A stretch of DNA of 64,000 nt from Glandiceps talaboti (GCF_964340395.1 NC_135559.1:736001-800000); one strand, 5' to 3'. Positions 13,474 to 33,028 are shown, counted from the stretch's first letter. A program made the numbers and translations. The notes: generated from the sequence alone by a model not told the origin.

Positions 13474-15442
13474 TCGGTGGTTGACAAAGTGCTCCAAACA
13501 TCTAAACTTTCAGGAGGTGGGAACCTGCCAACAGTCAAAGTGAAAAGCAGTGATGCAGTGTATATTGGGCTTTTAAAATTACCGATAAATGCATGAAATA
13601 ATAGATAGCCAGCATGCGAGAAGACACACATAGTAATGATAAAGTAAATGGCGAAACTTAACAGTCCTGCCTTGGCTTTTCTCAGGGTCAATGACAGTAG
13701 CATCATTCTGCGGTTGAAACGCAGTAGTTTCAGAAAGCGAAGAATTGCTAAGAAAACATCGACAGCCAAGATGTGATTTAACGTGTTGCTCAAGGCAGCT
13801 ATTTCCTGAAGATTTCCTTTACCAGCTGCAACAAATCGACATTAGATATTTATTGGTGTGTTAATGGGATGTCACTGCTGTCAGAATAACTGAAAGGGGA
13901 AAACCACTCCAGGAGATAGAGACATTTTCATAAACTATGGGTTGTAGAGAGTCATGTAAAGATATTATTATAATACCTATAATTACTTGCTGTTTCAGAG
14001 AAATATATCTTGTGCCTTCATAGGGTATCTTTGCTCTGGGCCATCGCATGGTGGGAATCAACAGAAATAATGTATTATAATATATACACAATACACAATG
14101 AATAGTCATGACTCCTATGTACTTATTCCTTCTTTGTAAAATATCTCATGAATATTCATTATGTAACCATAAATGTATTATTTCTGCTGACTTCCATCAT
14201 GCAATGGTCCACAGCAAAGATACCCTACGAAGACATAAGATCAAGTTGATGTTTCTCTGAAATTGCAAGTACAAGTAATTGAAAGTGATGTCAAATCATT
14301 AAAATGACTCGCCATAACCCACACTTTATGGAAATGCATTTATTTCCTCGTGTGGTGTTCCTCTTTAAATGATAACGAAAACTTATACATTTTCATATAT
14401 ACGAACATATAACTAGGCGTTATACGAACTGATACGCTAAGTTGGCACAAGTAGTGTGACTGACATGTACAAATGAGGATCATCACCCATTCAATACTGT
14501 AAAACCAATAATCATACACCAAACTGTTCGCGAGATATAAGCCATACTGATCAGTGGTAGGAGAAAAAGAAAATTCGAAAGGAAAAATTCGAATGGGAAA
14601 GAATATAGGATACTTTAATTGTTTATTTAAATAATAACACATTCCAGCGAGGGCAATATCACAATTTAGTGCCTGCACAAGGGTTGGCACTCTTTACCAA
14701 AATTTTTATGATGCCCGAGCCGATTGTTTTTTTTTTTTTTAGAAAATGAGGGTTGGTTGATTTGAGTGAGATAACAGAGATGAGACAAACAGAACATTTA
14801 TCTCCATCATCAAGGTGCATTACTTACTCTGTACGGTGTTCTTCACGGCACGGCTGGCATTGACTTCGAAGATAACCATGAATGCTAATGATAAAAAAAA
14901 AATTCCATGGCAACTTAAAGAATACAAATCGCTGTATTATCAGCCTTCGGACCAGAGACACAATCAGAACTATGCCCAATGCAAAGCGCAGAACCCAGGA
15001 AATGAATACCGTTATGGCATAGTTATCGTAAGACCTGTTTTCACCAAACACACTGTGGAGAAGACGAAACGTGGTTTGAAGGGCCATGCACTCTGCTCCA
15101 CCAGGCTCCAAGAACTCGAACATATATGTAACACTTGCAAACATCTTGCTATCAGGATTGTACAAATCAAACTCCACTAATAAGACAGTGGTAAACCGAT
15201 CTATCCATATTTCATCTCGTAGTGACTGTGTCAGCTTTCTAACTTCCGATATTTGTCTTGGAAATGTTGCCACATAACCAGTAGTATCATAATACCCATG
15301 ACTTCCCCAGACAGGGATGCCACTTAAGGTTGTGGAATCCTGGTGTTTCCAAGGACTGTCTACGTTGGTGTGATTTGTGTCTGGTACAAATGATTTCCAA
15401 CCAACATCAGTGCCCTCAACTGTGATCACGTACGGCTTCAAC
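13473..15442 (-). pseudogene. polycystin-1-like channel region (TOP domain plus S4-S5), frame-broken
   Basis: Exon 14828..15442 encodes the extracellular polycystin (TOP) domain: VPDTNHTN, GSHGYYDTTGYV, RDEIWIDRFTTVLLVEFDLY, FEFLEPGGAE, then a membrane helix. Exon 13473..13825 encodes KGNLQEIAALSNTLNHI, FLKLLRFNRRMMLLSLTLRK and a further helix, the S4-S5 part of polycystin channels. At 14883-14892 (A10 on plus, T10 on minus) the frame breaks. The TOP frame continues into unrelated sequence and would meet a stop just after the splice. The frame one base away reads FFLSLAFMVIFEVNASRAV and ends in phase 1, which matches the phase-1 acceptor of the next exon. So there is one extra or missing base, either real or a homopolymer sequencing error. 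Earlier REJ/GAIN/PLAT exons and the pore end were not found nearby, so a partial duplicated copy is plausible. Confidence 0.7.
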
Positions 15443-15563
15443 CTGTTAATTTACTGCTTATGGATAATTTATGTCACTGCTTCTAATTAATCAGTGACAT
15501 AAATTATCCATAAGCAGTAAATTAACAGGTTGAAGCCGTACGTGATCACCGTTGAGGGCACTG
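15408..15563. repeat. 72-bp-arm palindrome across a splice acceptor
   Basis: 15408..15479 and 15492..15563 are inverted copies around a 12-base loop, with one mismatch seen (CTCAACTG against CTCAACGG). The left arm holds the TOP exon's acceptor and its first 35 bases. The right arm is an inverted copy lying in the upstream intron. Confidence 0.92.
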
Positions 15564-15780
15564 ATTTTTGAGCGCGGAACTAAAAAATCAATGTAATTTC
15601 ATTTATCATGCATACAGCTACAACAATATGTTTACCCACATATGATGCAATACTCAGGTACAGCCAACAGGCAGATTTATGTTTTTTAATTGTATGTTGT
15701 TTCAGACTAAAGATGATGTTCTTAATAGCAACCCCTTCCAATAAAATGTGGGGATGGTGTTTAGCTGTTCTTATGTGCCC

Positions 15781-15958
15781 TCCCACTGGTGGTGAAAGAT
15801 ATACCTTCACTCCCTCCCACTGGTGGTGAAAGATATACCTTCACTCCTCCCACTGGTGGTGAAAGATATACCTTCACTCCCTCCCACTGGTGGTGAAAGA
15901 TATACCTTCACTCCCTCCCACTGGTGGTGAAAGATATACCTTCACTCCCTCCCACTGG
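15781..15958. repeat. 32-34-bp tandem repeat, five copies
   Basis: The unit TCCCACTGGTGGTGAAAGAT plus ATACCTTCACTCC is repeated five times, nearly identical, with a partial sixth. One unit is two bases shorter. The uniformity suggests recent expansion. Confidence 0.9.
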
Positions 15959-16190
15959 GTTTCAACTTACCCGTCTAGACAGCCTATACTGCCCAGTCAA
16001 CATTGAGAATGATTTGCCCACTCCCCATCAGGAATACAATTTACGTGTGTGTTATCCACTAAACTAACAATTCATGTTGACGTACATAATGTGCACTCCT
16101 CCCCCTGAATTCCATGTTTCCCACTCCCAATATCAAAATCAGCCCATGCACGTCACAAATCTACCTTGTTTGCTCCCCTCCCGCCATCGA

Positions 16191-16296
16191 TCACTCACTC
16201 ACTCACTCACTCACTCACTCACTCACTCACTCACTCACTCACTCACTCACTCACTCACTCACCCACTCACTCACTCACTCACTCACTCACTCAATC
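16191..16296. repeat. ACTC tetranucleotide microsatellite
   Basis: About 26 units with one CCAC and one AATC variant. Same motif family as the array at 13403. Confidence 0.95.
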
Positions 16297-16544
16297 ACTG
16301 ACAGGTTTAATAGTGAAAAGTTGTGTATTTTTTTAAAGGATTTTATTCAAAATCTAAAAGCCTGGAGACTTGTCAATGAGTAGGTCTAATGAATGATTAA
16401 TGATATTGATATTGTCAAAGAAAGTACAAATACACGAACAGTTAAATGAAAAAAACACATTAGTTCCGTTAGTTTTAGCACAGAAAACGTTGGTATTACG
16501 GTGACTTGATCATGGTTCATGGTCTCCATGACATTCTTAGCGTG

Positions 16545-16647
<103 letters not shown>

Positions 16648-16719
16648 TTATGTTTGATTTTAATATTGGAATTGATGAAAAGATGTTATTACAATGCATT
16701 TGCCCCAAGCGAGTCAAGT

Positions 16720-16891
16720 GTGTGGGCTCTGTATTAAGTTAATGATATAAACAGTAACATGCATACTACTTTAACACATTCTACTAACTTTCACTGGCTG
16801 CTGACCATGGATTTGCTTGAACCACAACAGATTATACCTTGTGTAGTAGTATGCATGTTGTTACTGTTTATATCATTACAGAGCCCCACAC
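16720..16891. mobile_element. short inverted-repeat element, MITE-like
   Basis: The ends 16720..16770 and 16842..16891 are imperfect inverted copies. GTGTGGGCTCTGTA pairs with TACAGAGCCCCACAC, and ATGATATAAACAGTAACATG pairs with its complement. The centre is about 70 bases with no coding capacity. It fits a MITE or foldback element; no target-site duplication was confirmed. Confidence 0.6.
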
Positions 16892-17629
16892 GGTGTAAGT
16901 GATGTTTGTGTGTTATCTTTGTGATGTCTATCTCAACATGAAACCTTGTGATCAGGCTCACACTTCTTGGCAGTTCATTTCATAGCTTTGACTCGGTTTG
17001 GAGAAAAGCACTGTAATCAAACACGTCATATCTAGCTTATTCTAATGTATACTTTGAGGCAAAAGTCTCATTTTAGGAGTTATGAACAAAGTGAAATTTT
17101 GTAAACAAAATGTGTACTATGATAGTTTAAAGTCTTCGATATTTACGCTGACTCGGTTATTATCCTTTCGTTCTTAAGAATAGCATCCTTGTGTAATGGA
17201 TATTTATAGGTATTCACGTGCACAATGACGACGCCTGTAACGTTTTATCGAAGTCTTTTTTCATTTTTTTTGTATCATCAAGAGACATTTTCACACTGAG
17301 CAAAGGTCATCCATGATTATGGTTAAATTAATCATAAAACGTTTGAACATTATTCACACTAATCTGTATTCATAATTAATATTTGTATACAAGATATTCC
17401 ATACAGAGCATTCTGATTTTTGTTTGGTTGATATATATGTACATCTCATTCTATGAGAATATTGAACACCATGCCATTTCAAAGATACTTTCTAGTTAGT
17501 GTGTTTAGTCTTGTATATATGTCCTTGATTAAATATCACCGCGATCCTTTGGTAACAGTGCAATGACGGTCATCAACTTCAGGGTGTATTACTGTTACAC
17601 CGTTATGGCCAATATCACCCGATGCAGTC

Positions 17630-22390
<4,761 letters not shown>

Positions 22391-22433
22391 GGTTGGAAGG
22401 TGCTGTGATATGTTCTCCCACGTACAGTGCAGT

Positions 22434-22441
22434 GATATATA
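22434..22441 (-). promoter_or_regulatory. TATA box of the secreted gene
   Basis: TATATATC on the minus strand, about 45 bases before the ATG at 22390. The 5' UTR would be only about 15-20 bases if this box is used. Confidence 0.4.
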
Positions 22442-22449
22442 TGTACGTC

Positions 22450-23223
22450 TGTGGCGTACCGAGGTTACTACTCGAATGCAGGCTGCGTAGTGGTCTGAAA
22501 GAATATACTAGTAAAAGATATTTTGGAGAGTGAACAATGGGAAGGATCCGGGTTTCAGAACAATAAAATCAATAACACATCCTGGAGTGTATAGCTTCTC
22601 ATGAATATGTATGTTATAGATACAAGGCGGAGCCAAAACCTAAACAAATGCTTTATTTTGAGCACTATACGTATAGAGATATTAATGTAGGTATATATGA
22701 TGTCCACGTTGGTGCAAAGGCACTTGAGAAAGGTGTATGTTAATGCTAGGGTGACAAGAATGCACACAGTGAATACACAGGGTCACATGATTTTAAACAA
22801 CTTAGGTGTCACAAAGCAACTTTAGTAACTTTGTCTCCTGTAGTCTTTGTTAGATTTATTGAGAGAAAGTTTTGGGTTTCTACAGGGACTTTCCCTTTAG
22901 GTCATAATCTGAATATAGTCTATTGCCAATTCCAATACACGATACAATTAAATAAAAACAAAACAAAAAATGTCTGCATAATAGTATTGACTTCATATAC
23001 GCTATAGTTTCAACGTTTTACATTTCCGCGTTGTAATCACGTGACACTGTGAATATATCATGACCATCTAGAATTGAAAATGGCGTTTTAAGAATTCTAG
23101 TACTTATTATGTTGATTTTTGAACTTTTTTTGTTTGGAAATGTTTAAACTTTACCAACAACGTGTTCTTCATTAAAAGTGATCTAATTCGCATGATACGT
23201 CTTCACATTTGTGACTAAACACC
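22450..23223. other. intergenic stretch without recognised features
   Basis: No exon, repeat array or mobile element could be supported here on either strand. Confidence 0.4.
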
Positions 23224-23254
<31 letters not shown>

Positions 23255-23750
23255 ATAAATTTATATAGCGCCAAATATCCAAAGAAAACAATGTTCAGTG
23301 GCGCTTAGAGCTAGAAAGGAGATGAAAAAGCTCTCTGAAATATGTGGGTTTTCAAGCGTCTTTTGAAAATGTTAACATTGGGAGAGGTTTTAATGTCCAG
23401 GGGTAGAGAGTTCCAAAGTTCAGGAGCTGCTGAAGAGAAGGAGCGGCGACCTTAGGAAACCAGATTCCATTTGGGTGTATGCAGAAGGCATTTATCCGAT
23501 GAACGAAGAGTGCGTAATGAAGAACGAGGTGTAATTAGGTTCTTGAGATATTGTGGAGAGGTTCCATTTAGGGCTTTATAAGTGAAGAGCAGAAGTTTGA
23601 AAACAATCCGATGAGATACTGGAAGCCAATGAAGTTGTTTTAGAATAGGGGTTATGTGTTCGAATTTCCTGGTGCGCGTAATAATCCTAGCTGCCGTATT
23701 TTGGGCACGTTGTAAGCGCTGTAAGTGAACGTCAGGCAGACCATATAGCT
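23224..23750 (-). mobile_element. 5'-truncated LINE (CR1/L2-type) with ATCT 3' tail
   Basis: On the minus strand it begins abruptly near 23750 and reads LPDVHLQRLQRAQNTAARII, LKQLHWLPVSHRIVFKLLLF, TYKALNGTSPQYL, RSFSSAAPELWNSLPLDI and FKRRLKTHIFQRAF before a stop. That is the classic end of CR1/L2-group ORF2. One in-frame TAA lies between NLVS and GRRSF. The 3' end passes GCGCTATATAAATTTATTAG into ATCT repeats (23224..23255), the usual microsatellite tail. About 500 bases remain of a multi-kilobase element. Confidence 0.9.
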
Positions 23751-25358
23751 AGTCACTCTTCTGTATGTTCTATTTATCTTTGACCTTATTAGGCAATGTT
23801 TCATATGGCTCATACAACAAACACCGGGTATGTAGTATATGCAATGACATACTAATCCACCCCCACCCCCACCCCCTTCCATTGAAATACTTCAAAATAT
23901 TGCGTTAATTGAATTGCTGTCAGATTTGAAAGGGGACATGAGTCCCAGAATCAAATTGTAAGGGTGCGATCCAACCGCAGCCACTGCATTGGTAATCATT
24001 GAAAGGCGTCTGTTGTTTCTCACTACTACCACCATGCATAGCGAATTTGTGTGAAGGCACTGCGCATGCGTTACTCAGTTCCTGTGTTTGAGTCGGAAGG
24101 TAAGAACTCCCAAAGACTAGATGGGTGCACTTTTGTCTGGACTGGGGTCAACATTCCCAGGCCACTGATTATCACATCACATTTTACCACATTAATAATA
24201 CATTTATATATGGGGAAGAAGTTGGTATGGTAGCAATTATTCCCTCATCACTGTAACAGTAATTTTTGTCAGTCCTGTATCAAATTAATTTTTCCATATG
24301 CAGAAGCAATGCATTTTTTTTTCTCGGTTACCAATTTTGTAGCACATCGCAACATTGTTTTACTTCTGTCTGTTGGGACAATTTTTTTTCTTAAGTCATT
24401 ACGGGATCAAATTATTTTTTTTTTCTCCTTCACCTGCCGACAAATTTCCCCCCCAACCCCCCACCCCCACCCCCACCCCCGAAATCAAATTGTTCTCCCA
24501 TATTGTAAAGTTATCATGAGATATTGCGAATGAATGAAAAGCAGTGCAAACACGTGTCACTCACAATGGAAAATAAATACATACCACATCTGCAGTACTT
24601 CGGTTGTAAGATGTCTTGGCCTGTACACACAGGGCATATCTAATTTCTCGGCTTCTTTTATGCAAATTTGCAATTACAGTAGAACGTAAAACTAGAGCAA
24701 GCAATTGCTCTGGAAATGTGCAAAATGAACGATTAAATGATACATGTCAAATAGATACATAATGAAATCATGTGTCTAGGGTGTGAGCCAGCCATTCAAG
24801 GCCATATTACATAAAGTGATATAATACAGGCTAGGCGACAACTTCAAACGTAGTAATATAGTTTGGTGTATTCTATTCATCATGAACATTGATGAAGGGC
24901 CGGCCATGGATAGCCGTGTTGAACAATACAAGCTGTACATTCCGGTCATTCACCCGTTGTTATTTTCCACATTTGTCATAAGAGGGCGTCCCACAAGACA
25001 CAAAGTGAAGGCTAAAGTATCGCCCACCCCCTCCCCTGGCTAGCGTCACCGTGTACACTTTAGGGACGCGTACGTCACTATCTCTGCAATTTCTGCTTCC
25101 AAATAGCGCTCCCAGTGGCCAACTTGTACAATCTTTTGTTCTTGTGATAACTGCAATATGTTGCATTGGTAAATACAAACACGTTCTAGTATCGTGAATG
25201 CATGCTACCTAGCCTCACCTATGATGACCCACTTCATGGCCGAGCGAGACTAGAATTATGTAAACTTGTTAAACCAAATGCAAATCAATTCCATTCTAGA
25301 TTAAAGACGTGTATATCATGGTTTCAATATATTCACCACATTTCACGAAATTCTGAGC

Positions 25359-25361
<3 letters not shown>
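23751..25361. other. intergenic stretch with simple-sequence patches
   Basis: C-rich runs at about 23858-23880 and 24447-24480 and T-runs at 24300-24430. No convincing exon was found. Confidence 0.4.

Positions 25362-25414
<53 letters not shown>
25362..25414. repeat. CA microsatellite
   Basis: About 25 CA units, then CAAACAAACA. It lies about 90 bases before the LINE endonuclease frame. Confidence 0.95.
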
Positions 25415-25418
<4 letters not shown>

Positions 25419-25502
25419 AACACAAACACCCATATACATTTAAAATTTGGCTTGATGGTAACTGTAAATGCAATGTAATTAGTCATAGCCTTACTCTTAA
25501 AA

Positions 25503-28500
25503 TGTAAACTACTTTCTCTGAATGTCAGAGGTCTGAGAGACTTCACAAAAAAGAAGATGTTCACTTGGCTGAATTCAAAAAATGCTGATGTAATTTTTTT
25601 TACAAGAAACACATAGCTATGCATTAGATGAACAGTATTGGTCTGAAGAAATGAAAGACCAGTTTATTTTTTGTCATGGGTCAAAGATCTCACAGTAGAG
25701 GTGTCCTGATAATTATTAAACATTCAGACATTGACATTAAGAGGGCGAAGGCAGATGTTCAAGGAAGGTTTTTAATGCTACATGTTACTTTATAATTACA
25801 CGGACGTTCATTCATTCTTTTAAAAGTTTACCTTCCAAATAAGGAGTCGGATCACTTAAAATGTATTAAAGATATTAATGAGCAGTTACATCTTATTGTT
25901 GATAACTCAGATATGCAAATTATTGCCGGTGGTGATTGGAATTTGACCTTAGATTATACTACGGATAGGGAGGATGGTAATCCTAGGCCATGGTTTAATT
26001 CTGTTAACTGTGTTAATACATTCATGGAAGATTTCGAGTTAATCGATGTTTGGCGTGCAGGAAATCCATCTGAGAGAAGGTTTACATGGCGTAGGAGACT
26101 ACCCTCCTTGATTCAAAGTCGTCTAGACTATTTCCTCGTCAGTGATTTTCTTCAAACCACTATTAACTCTGTCTCCATCATTCCTAGTATTTCCTCAGAT
26201 CATTCTGCCATCACCCTCACAATTCAGGACAAGGATTGTCCACGTGGTCCTAGTTATTGGAAATTTAACTCCTCACTCTGTGACCAAGAATACATAGAGC
26301 TGATAAACAGTAATTTCCCAAATGAATTTGGAGATGTGCAAGACAAATGGGTTCTGTGGGACTTGTTAAAATTTTCGTATTCGTGATAAAGTACTCTTAT
26401 TAAGAAAAAATCGGCGCATCGCAGAAGTAAAATTAAAAATTTGGAATCCAAAATCACAGAATTAGAATCAACGGTGTTGCAAATCTCCAACTAATTGTAA
26501 CCTCATAGCTCTTGCAGAGGCTAAGTCAAGTTTAGAAACAGAACATGACTACATCACTGCCGGTGTGATAGTGAGATATAGAGCCACTTAGTATGAGCAG
26601 GGTGAAATGAATACCAAATGTTTTATTGGTCTTGAAAAATCGTTGAAATGGAAATCCCAGATCAATTGTCTGAAAGTCAATGATAATAGCTTGACCGAGA
26701 ATCGAGAGGAAGTCAACTCTTATATCAAAAATTTCTATTCGAAGTTGTATTCCTCGAAGCATTGTGACACAATGCTAGATATTATCAACGAGTTTTCAGC
26801 GAACTTAGTTACCCCAGAACTTTCAAACGAACAAAATATTAACCTAGAGGGGCCACTGGGTGTAGGGGAAGCGTTTTCCGCTTTAACAAAGATGGAATCA
26901 AATAAAAGTCCTAGGGATGACGGACTTTCTGCTGACGTTTATAAGACGTTCGGGCCGTTAGTTGGTAATTTTGTTGTTGAATCTTTAAACTCCGGGTATA
27001 AACTTGGGGAATTTTCCAACTCGCAAAAACAGAGTATTGTTAGTCTGATTCAAAAGCCAGGTAAAGATCACCTGTTGATTGAAAATTGGCGCCCAATCTC
27101 TTTAATGAATGTAGATATTAAGATCGCCTCTAAATGCCTTGTAAAATGGATGGAGAATATCATGCCTAATCTTATCGGGGAATCACAATCAGCTTTCATT
27201 AAGGGCAGAAATATTTGTGACAATGTTACACTCATTGATGAAATCATGCTTTATACGTCAAAGGAAATATTATAATACCCGGCATTTTGATTGCCAATGA
27301 CTTTCGACTCTCTTGAATGGAATTTTCTCTTTGCCACCCTTCGCAAATTTAATTTCTTTGAATCTTTCATTAGGTGGATTAGAGCTTTTAATAAAGATCC
27401 CCAAAGTACTGTAATGAATAACGGCTTTTCAAGGTTATTTCTCAATTGGAAGAGGTGCCCGTCAAGGCGATCCCCTCTCTCCCTTGTTGTTCATTTTGTG
27501 TCTTGAACTTCTGTTAGTTAACATAAGGGTAAACAGACAAATCAGGGGCATTCCGATCAAGTCAGCACAAGTTAAAGATAGCGTCTTTGCAGACGAGTTA
27601 ACATGTTTCTTGTCAGACGAAAACTCAGTCAAGGAACTCTTTTTGGTGTTAGCAGAATACGAATTAGTTTCTGGGCTCAAAGTTAATAAAAATAAGACGG
27701 AGGTTATGTGGTTGGGTTACTTGAAAAAACGTAAAGACAGACCAATAGAAGGCATCAAAGCGGGTGATTCGTATATCAAAATCATGGGTGTTTACTTTTC
27801 CTATGATAAAAATAAAGCTTCTACTATGAATACTGCCAAACCCTTTGAAACGTTAAAGAAAAACATGAATCAATGGAGAAGGCTTAACTTGTCTTTGATT
27901 GGTAAAGTTCATATTATTAAAACTTTCGCAATCTCACAATTTACGTACATCTCAAACATGATGAATATTCCAAAGAAAATAGTACAGGACATCAACAGAG
28001 AAATATTTCGTTTTCTTTGGAATGGGAGGAACAAAATTATGAGAAAAAGTATAGTACACCCAATCAAATCGGGTGGTCACAGTGTCCCGGACCTTGACAT
28101 TATTCATAAAACTCAAAAAATAAATTGGATTAAGCGATACCGGGACCGAAAAGTACAACACCCAATGGAAAGTTTTTGTACGTTTCTACTTAGAACGTGT
28201 GGGAGACGATTTTCTTTTTAACTGTAATTTCCACCCCGATTCTCTGCCTTTTTCGTTGTCTGACTTTATGTCCGACTGCTTGATGTTGTCTGACTTTATG
28301 TCCGACTGCTTGATGTTGTCTGATTTTATGTCCGACTGCTTGACGTTGTCTGACTTTATGTCCGACTGCTTGACGTTGTCTGACTTTATGTCCGACTGCT
28401 TGACGTTGTCTGACTTTATGTCCGACTGCTTGACGTTGTCTGACTTTATGTCCGACTGCTTGATGTTGTCTGACTTTATGTCCGACTGCTTGATGTTGTC

Positions 28501-28905
28501 TGACTTTATGTCCGACTGCTTGATGTTGTCTGACTTTATGTCCGACTGCTTGATGTTGTCTGACTTTATGTCCGACTGCTTGACGGTATTGAAAAACTCA
28601 AAAATAGAAGACAATATCGCAAGGGAAAAAATCATTTGGAACAACATTATTTTTAATGGTAGATCAGTTTATTATGAAGAGTTTGTAAAAAAAGTTGTTG
28701 TGTTTATATATGATTTATTTGATGTTGATGGTGGTTTGATTCCCTGGTCTCATTGGCAAGGTATTGGCCTTCTTGTTTTAAGAATGAGGTGGTGTGGTCT
28801 AATCTCAGTGATTAAGCAGTTACCAAATATTGACCGTTTTGTATGTACAAATGGTGACAACTGTCCCAGAAGCATAGTAGTGTCAATAACATGTAGTGTA
28901 TAAAA
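25503..28905 (+). mobile_element. LINE of the L1/Tx1 group, degraded but long
   Basis: An apurinic-type endonuclease begins at about 25505 (KLLSLNVRGLRDFTKKKMFT). It continues with AGGDWN, RRFTWRRRLPSLIQSRLDYF and SSDHSA up to about 26250, then the GPSYWKFNSSLC linker. The reverse transcriptase (about 26600-27760) shows QKPGKDHLLIENWRPISLMN, GESQSAFIKGRNICDN and KVNKNKTEVMWLG. The catalytic FADD box reads FADELTCFL, so Asp has become Glu. The C-terminal part (27760-28210, and after the minisatellite 28586-28835) shows RFLWNG, IWNNIIFNGR and DLFDVDGGLI as in Tx1 elements. Several stops and frame shifts make it inactive. A 30-bp minisatellite interrupts it. Ends, poly(A) and target duplications were not identified. 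Confidence 0.9.
28256..28584. repeat. 30-bp minisatellite inside the LINE ORF
   Basis: Eleven near-identical copies of TGACTTTATGTCCGACTGCT plus TGATGTTGTC, with T/C alternation in TGATG/TGACG. The unit is ten codons, so the plus frame stays open (LSDFMSDCLM repeated). The minus strand also stays open (KSDNIKQSDI repeated). Confidence 0.95.
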
Positions 28906-29903
28906 TAGAAAGTGTATTACTCCCTTTTGACAAATTCATACTGACGAGTAGAACAATTTAGATTAACTTCTTTTATAAATTATCTATGGCGATTACCATT
29001 ACGAAACCTTCAAGTTCACTTTTGCCCCAAAGTGCAATATAAGTCAAGCATTGATTGTGAAAAAGCCAAAATTTACATGACATTTTCTGTGGACTGTAAC
29101 TAGTGTGGTAGCTAGTTAATACATGTATATGTATACGTATAGTTATGTTTGAACTAATAAGTAATATTAACGAATTCATGTAAGAAACAGGGACAAAAAC
29201 AAGTATGCATGTACCACATTTCAGACAAGGCTATATGCCATTGCAGAACACAATGATCCCCCTATCCACAATTTTGAAAACAGCATTAACCCCCCCCCCC
29301 TCTGCCAATTCCAAAACAGGGTGACCCCCTACAAATCCACCCCCACCCAGGCCGAAGAAACTGACCGGTCCCTTATCAAAGAAGCATGAATTTAACAAAT
29401 TCTCTCTGAAATTTATCTATAAAGTGATACTGAGTAGTATTTACGTCTTCAAACTTGAAGACCTCCTATCACATCTCGGGTCTTTAGCTTAAGCCCATTG
29501 CATGGCGCCATCGTGATTGCGGGGAGTAAAAATACTGGTCGGCCACGGTAATTAAAGGCCATATTCATATTCTTGGCTTGGCATCAAGCATGAAGGTAGG
29601 AAGGATCCTACCTCCATGGCTTATGTGTATGTTTTGAACCCATGGTTGGACATTTTACACCTCTATTAAATGGCTCTTCATCAGCATAGATTATGGTTCA
29701 TGTAGCTGTCTCTCCCCAGAACCTACCCAAGATTGAAGGGAAAAGCCGTGCTGGTGAAGGCCTAGTACTGAAGTATAGCTACACGTATGTTAGGGCTTCT
29801 TGCACGATTTCTCCTTAAGCCTACATCTCTTGGTGAAGAAATCTCATGTGTCGATCTCTGAAGTCAATTCAATGCAATTGCCACTATTAATTTATTTAAT
29901 GTT
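28906..29903. other. stretch without recognised genes
   Basis: Apart from a C-run near 29290 and C-rich text to 29350, no exon or element could be supported. Confidence 0.4.
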
Positions 29904-32567
<2,664 letters not shown>

Positions 32568-33028
32568 ATTTCCAACCTGATGCTAGAATTCCAACCTGAT
32601 GCTAGAATTCCAACCTGATGCTCAAATTCCAACATAATGCTAGAATTCCAATCTAATGCTAGAATTCCAACCTGATGCTAGAATTCCAACCCAATGCTAG
32701 AATTCCAACCCAATGCTAGAATTCCAATCCAATGCGCGAATTCCAACCTAATGCTCGAATTCCAACCTAATGCTCAAATTCCAACCCCCAATGCTAGAAT
32801 TCCAACCTAATGCTAGAATTCCAACCCAATGCTAGAATTCCAACCTAATGCTCGAATTCCAACCCAATGCTAGAATTCCAATCTAATGCTAGAATTCCAA
32901 CCTGATGCTAGAATTCCAACCCAATGCTAGAATTCCAACCTAATGCTAGAATTCCAATCCAATGCGCAAATTCCAACCTAATGCTAGAATTCCAACCCAA
33001 TGCTAGAATTCCAACCCAATGCTAGAAT
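32568..33028. repeat. 19-20-bp minisatellite, about 23 copies
   Basis: The unit GAATTCCAACCTAATGCTA varies at CCTGATG/CCCAATG/TCTAATG and CTAG/CTCG/CTCA. Most units begin with an EcoRI-type GAATTC. The variants are intermixed along the array. Confidence 0.95.

Noticed and set aside
14340-14690. 116-residue minus frame between the two polycystin exons
   Set aside because: The flanking exons already join in phase without it, and its sequence does not resemble polycystin.
14815-15180. 121-residue plus-strand frame
   Set aside because: It lies antisense to the polycystin TOP-domain exon, whose minus frame has clear homology.
28186-28647. 153-residue minus frame with KSDNIKQSDI repeats
   Set aside because: It is the antisense of the minisatellite in the LINE. 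Open frame on this strand follows from the ten-codon period.
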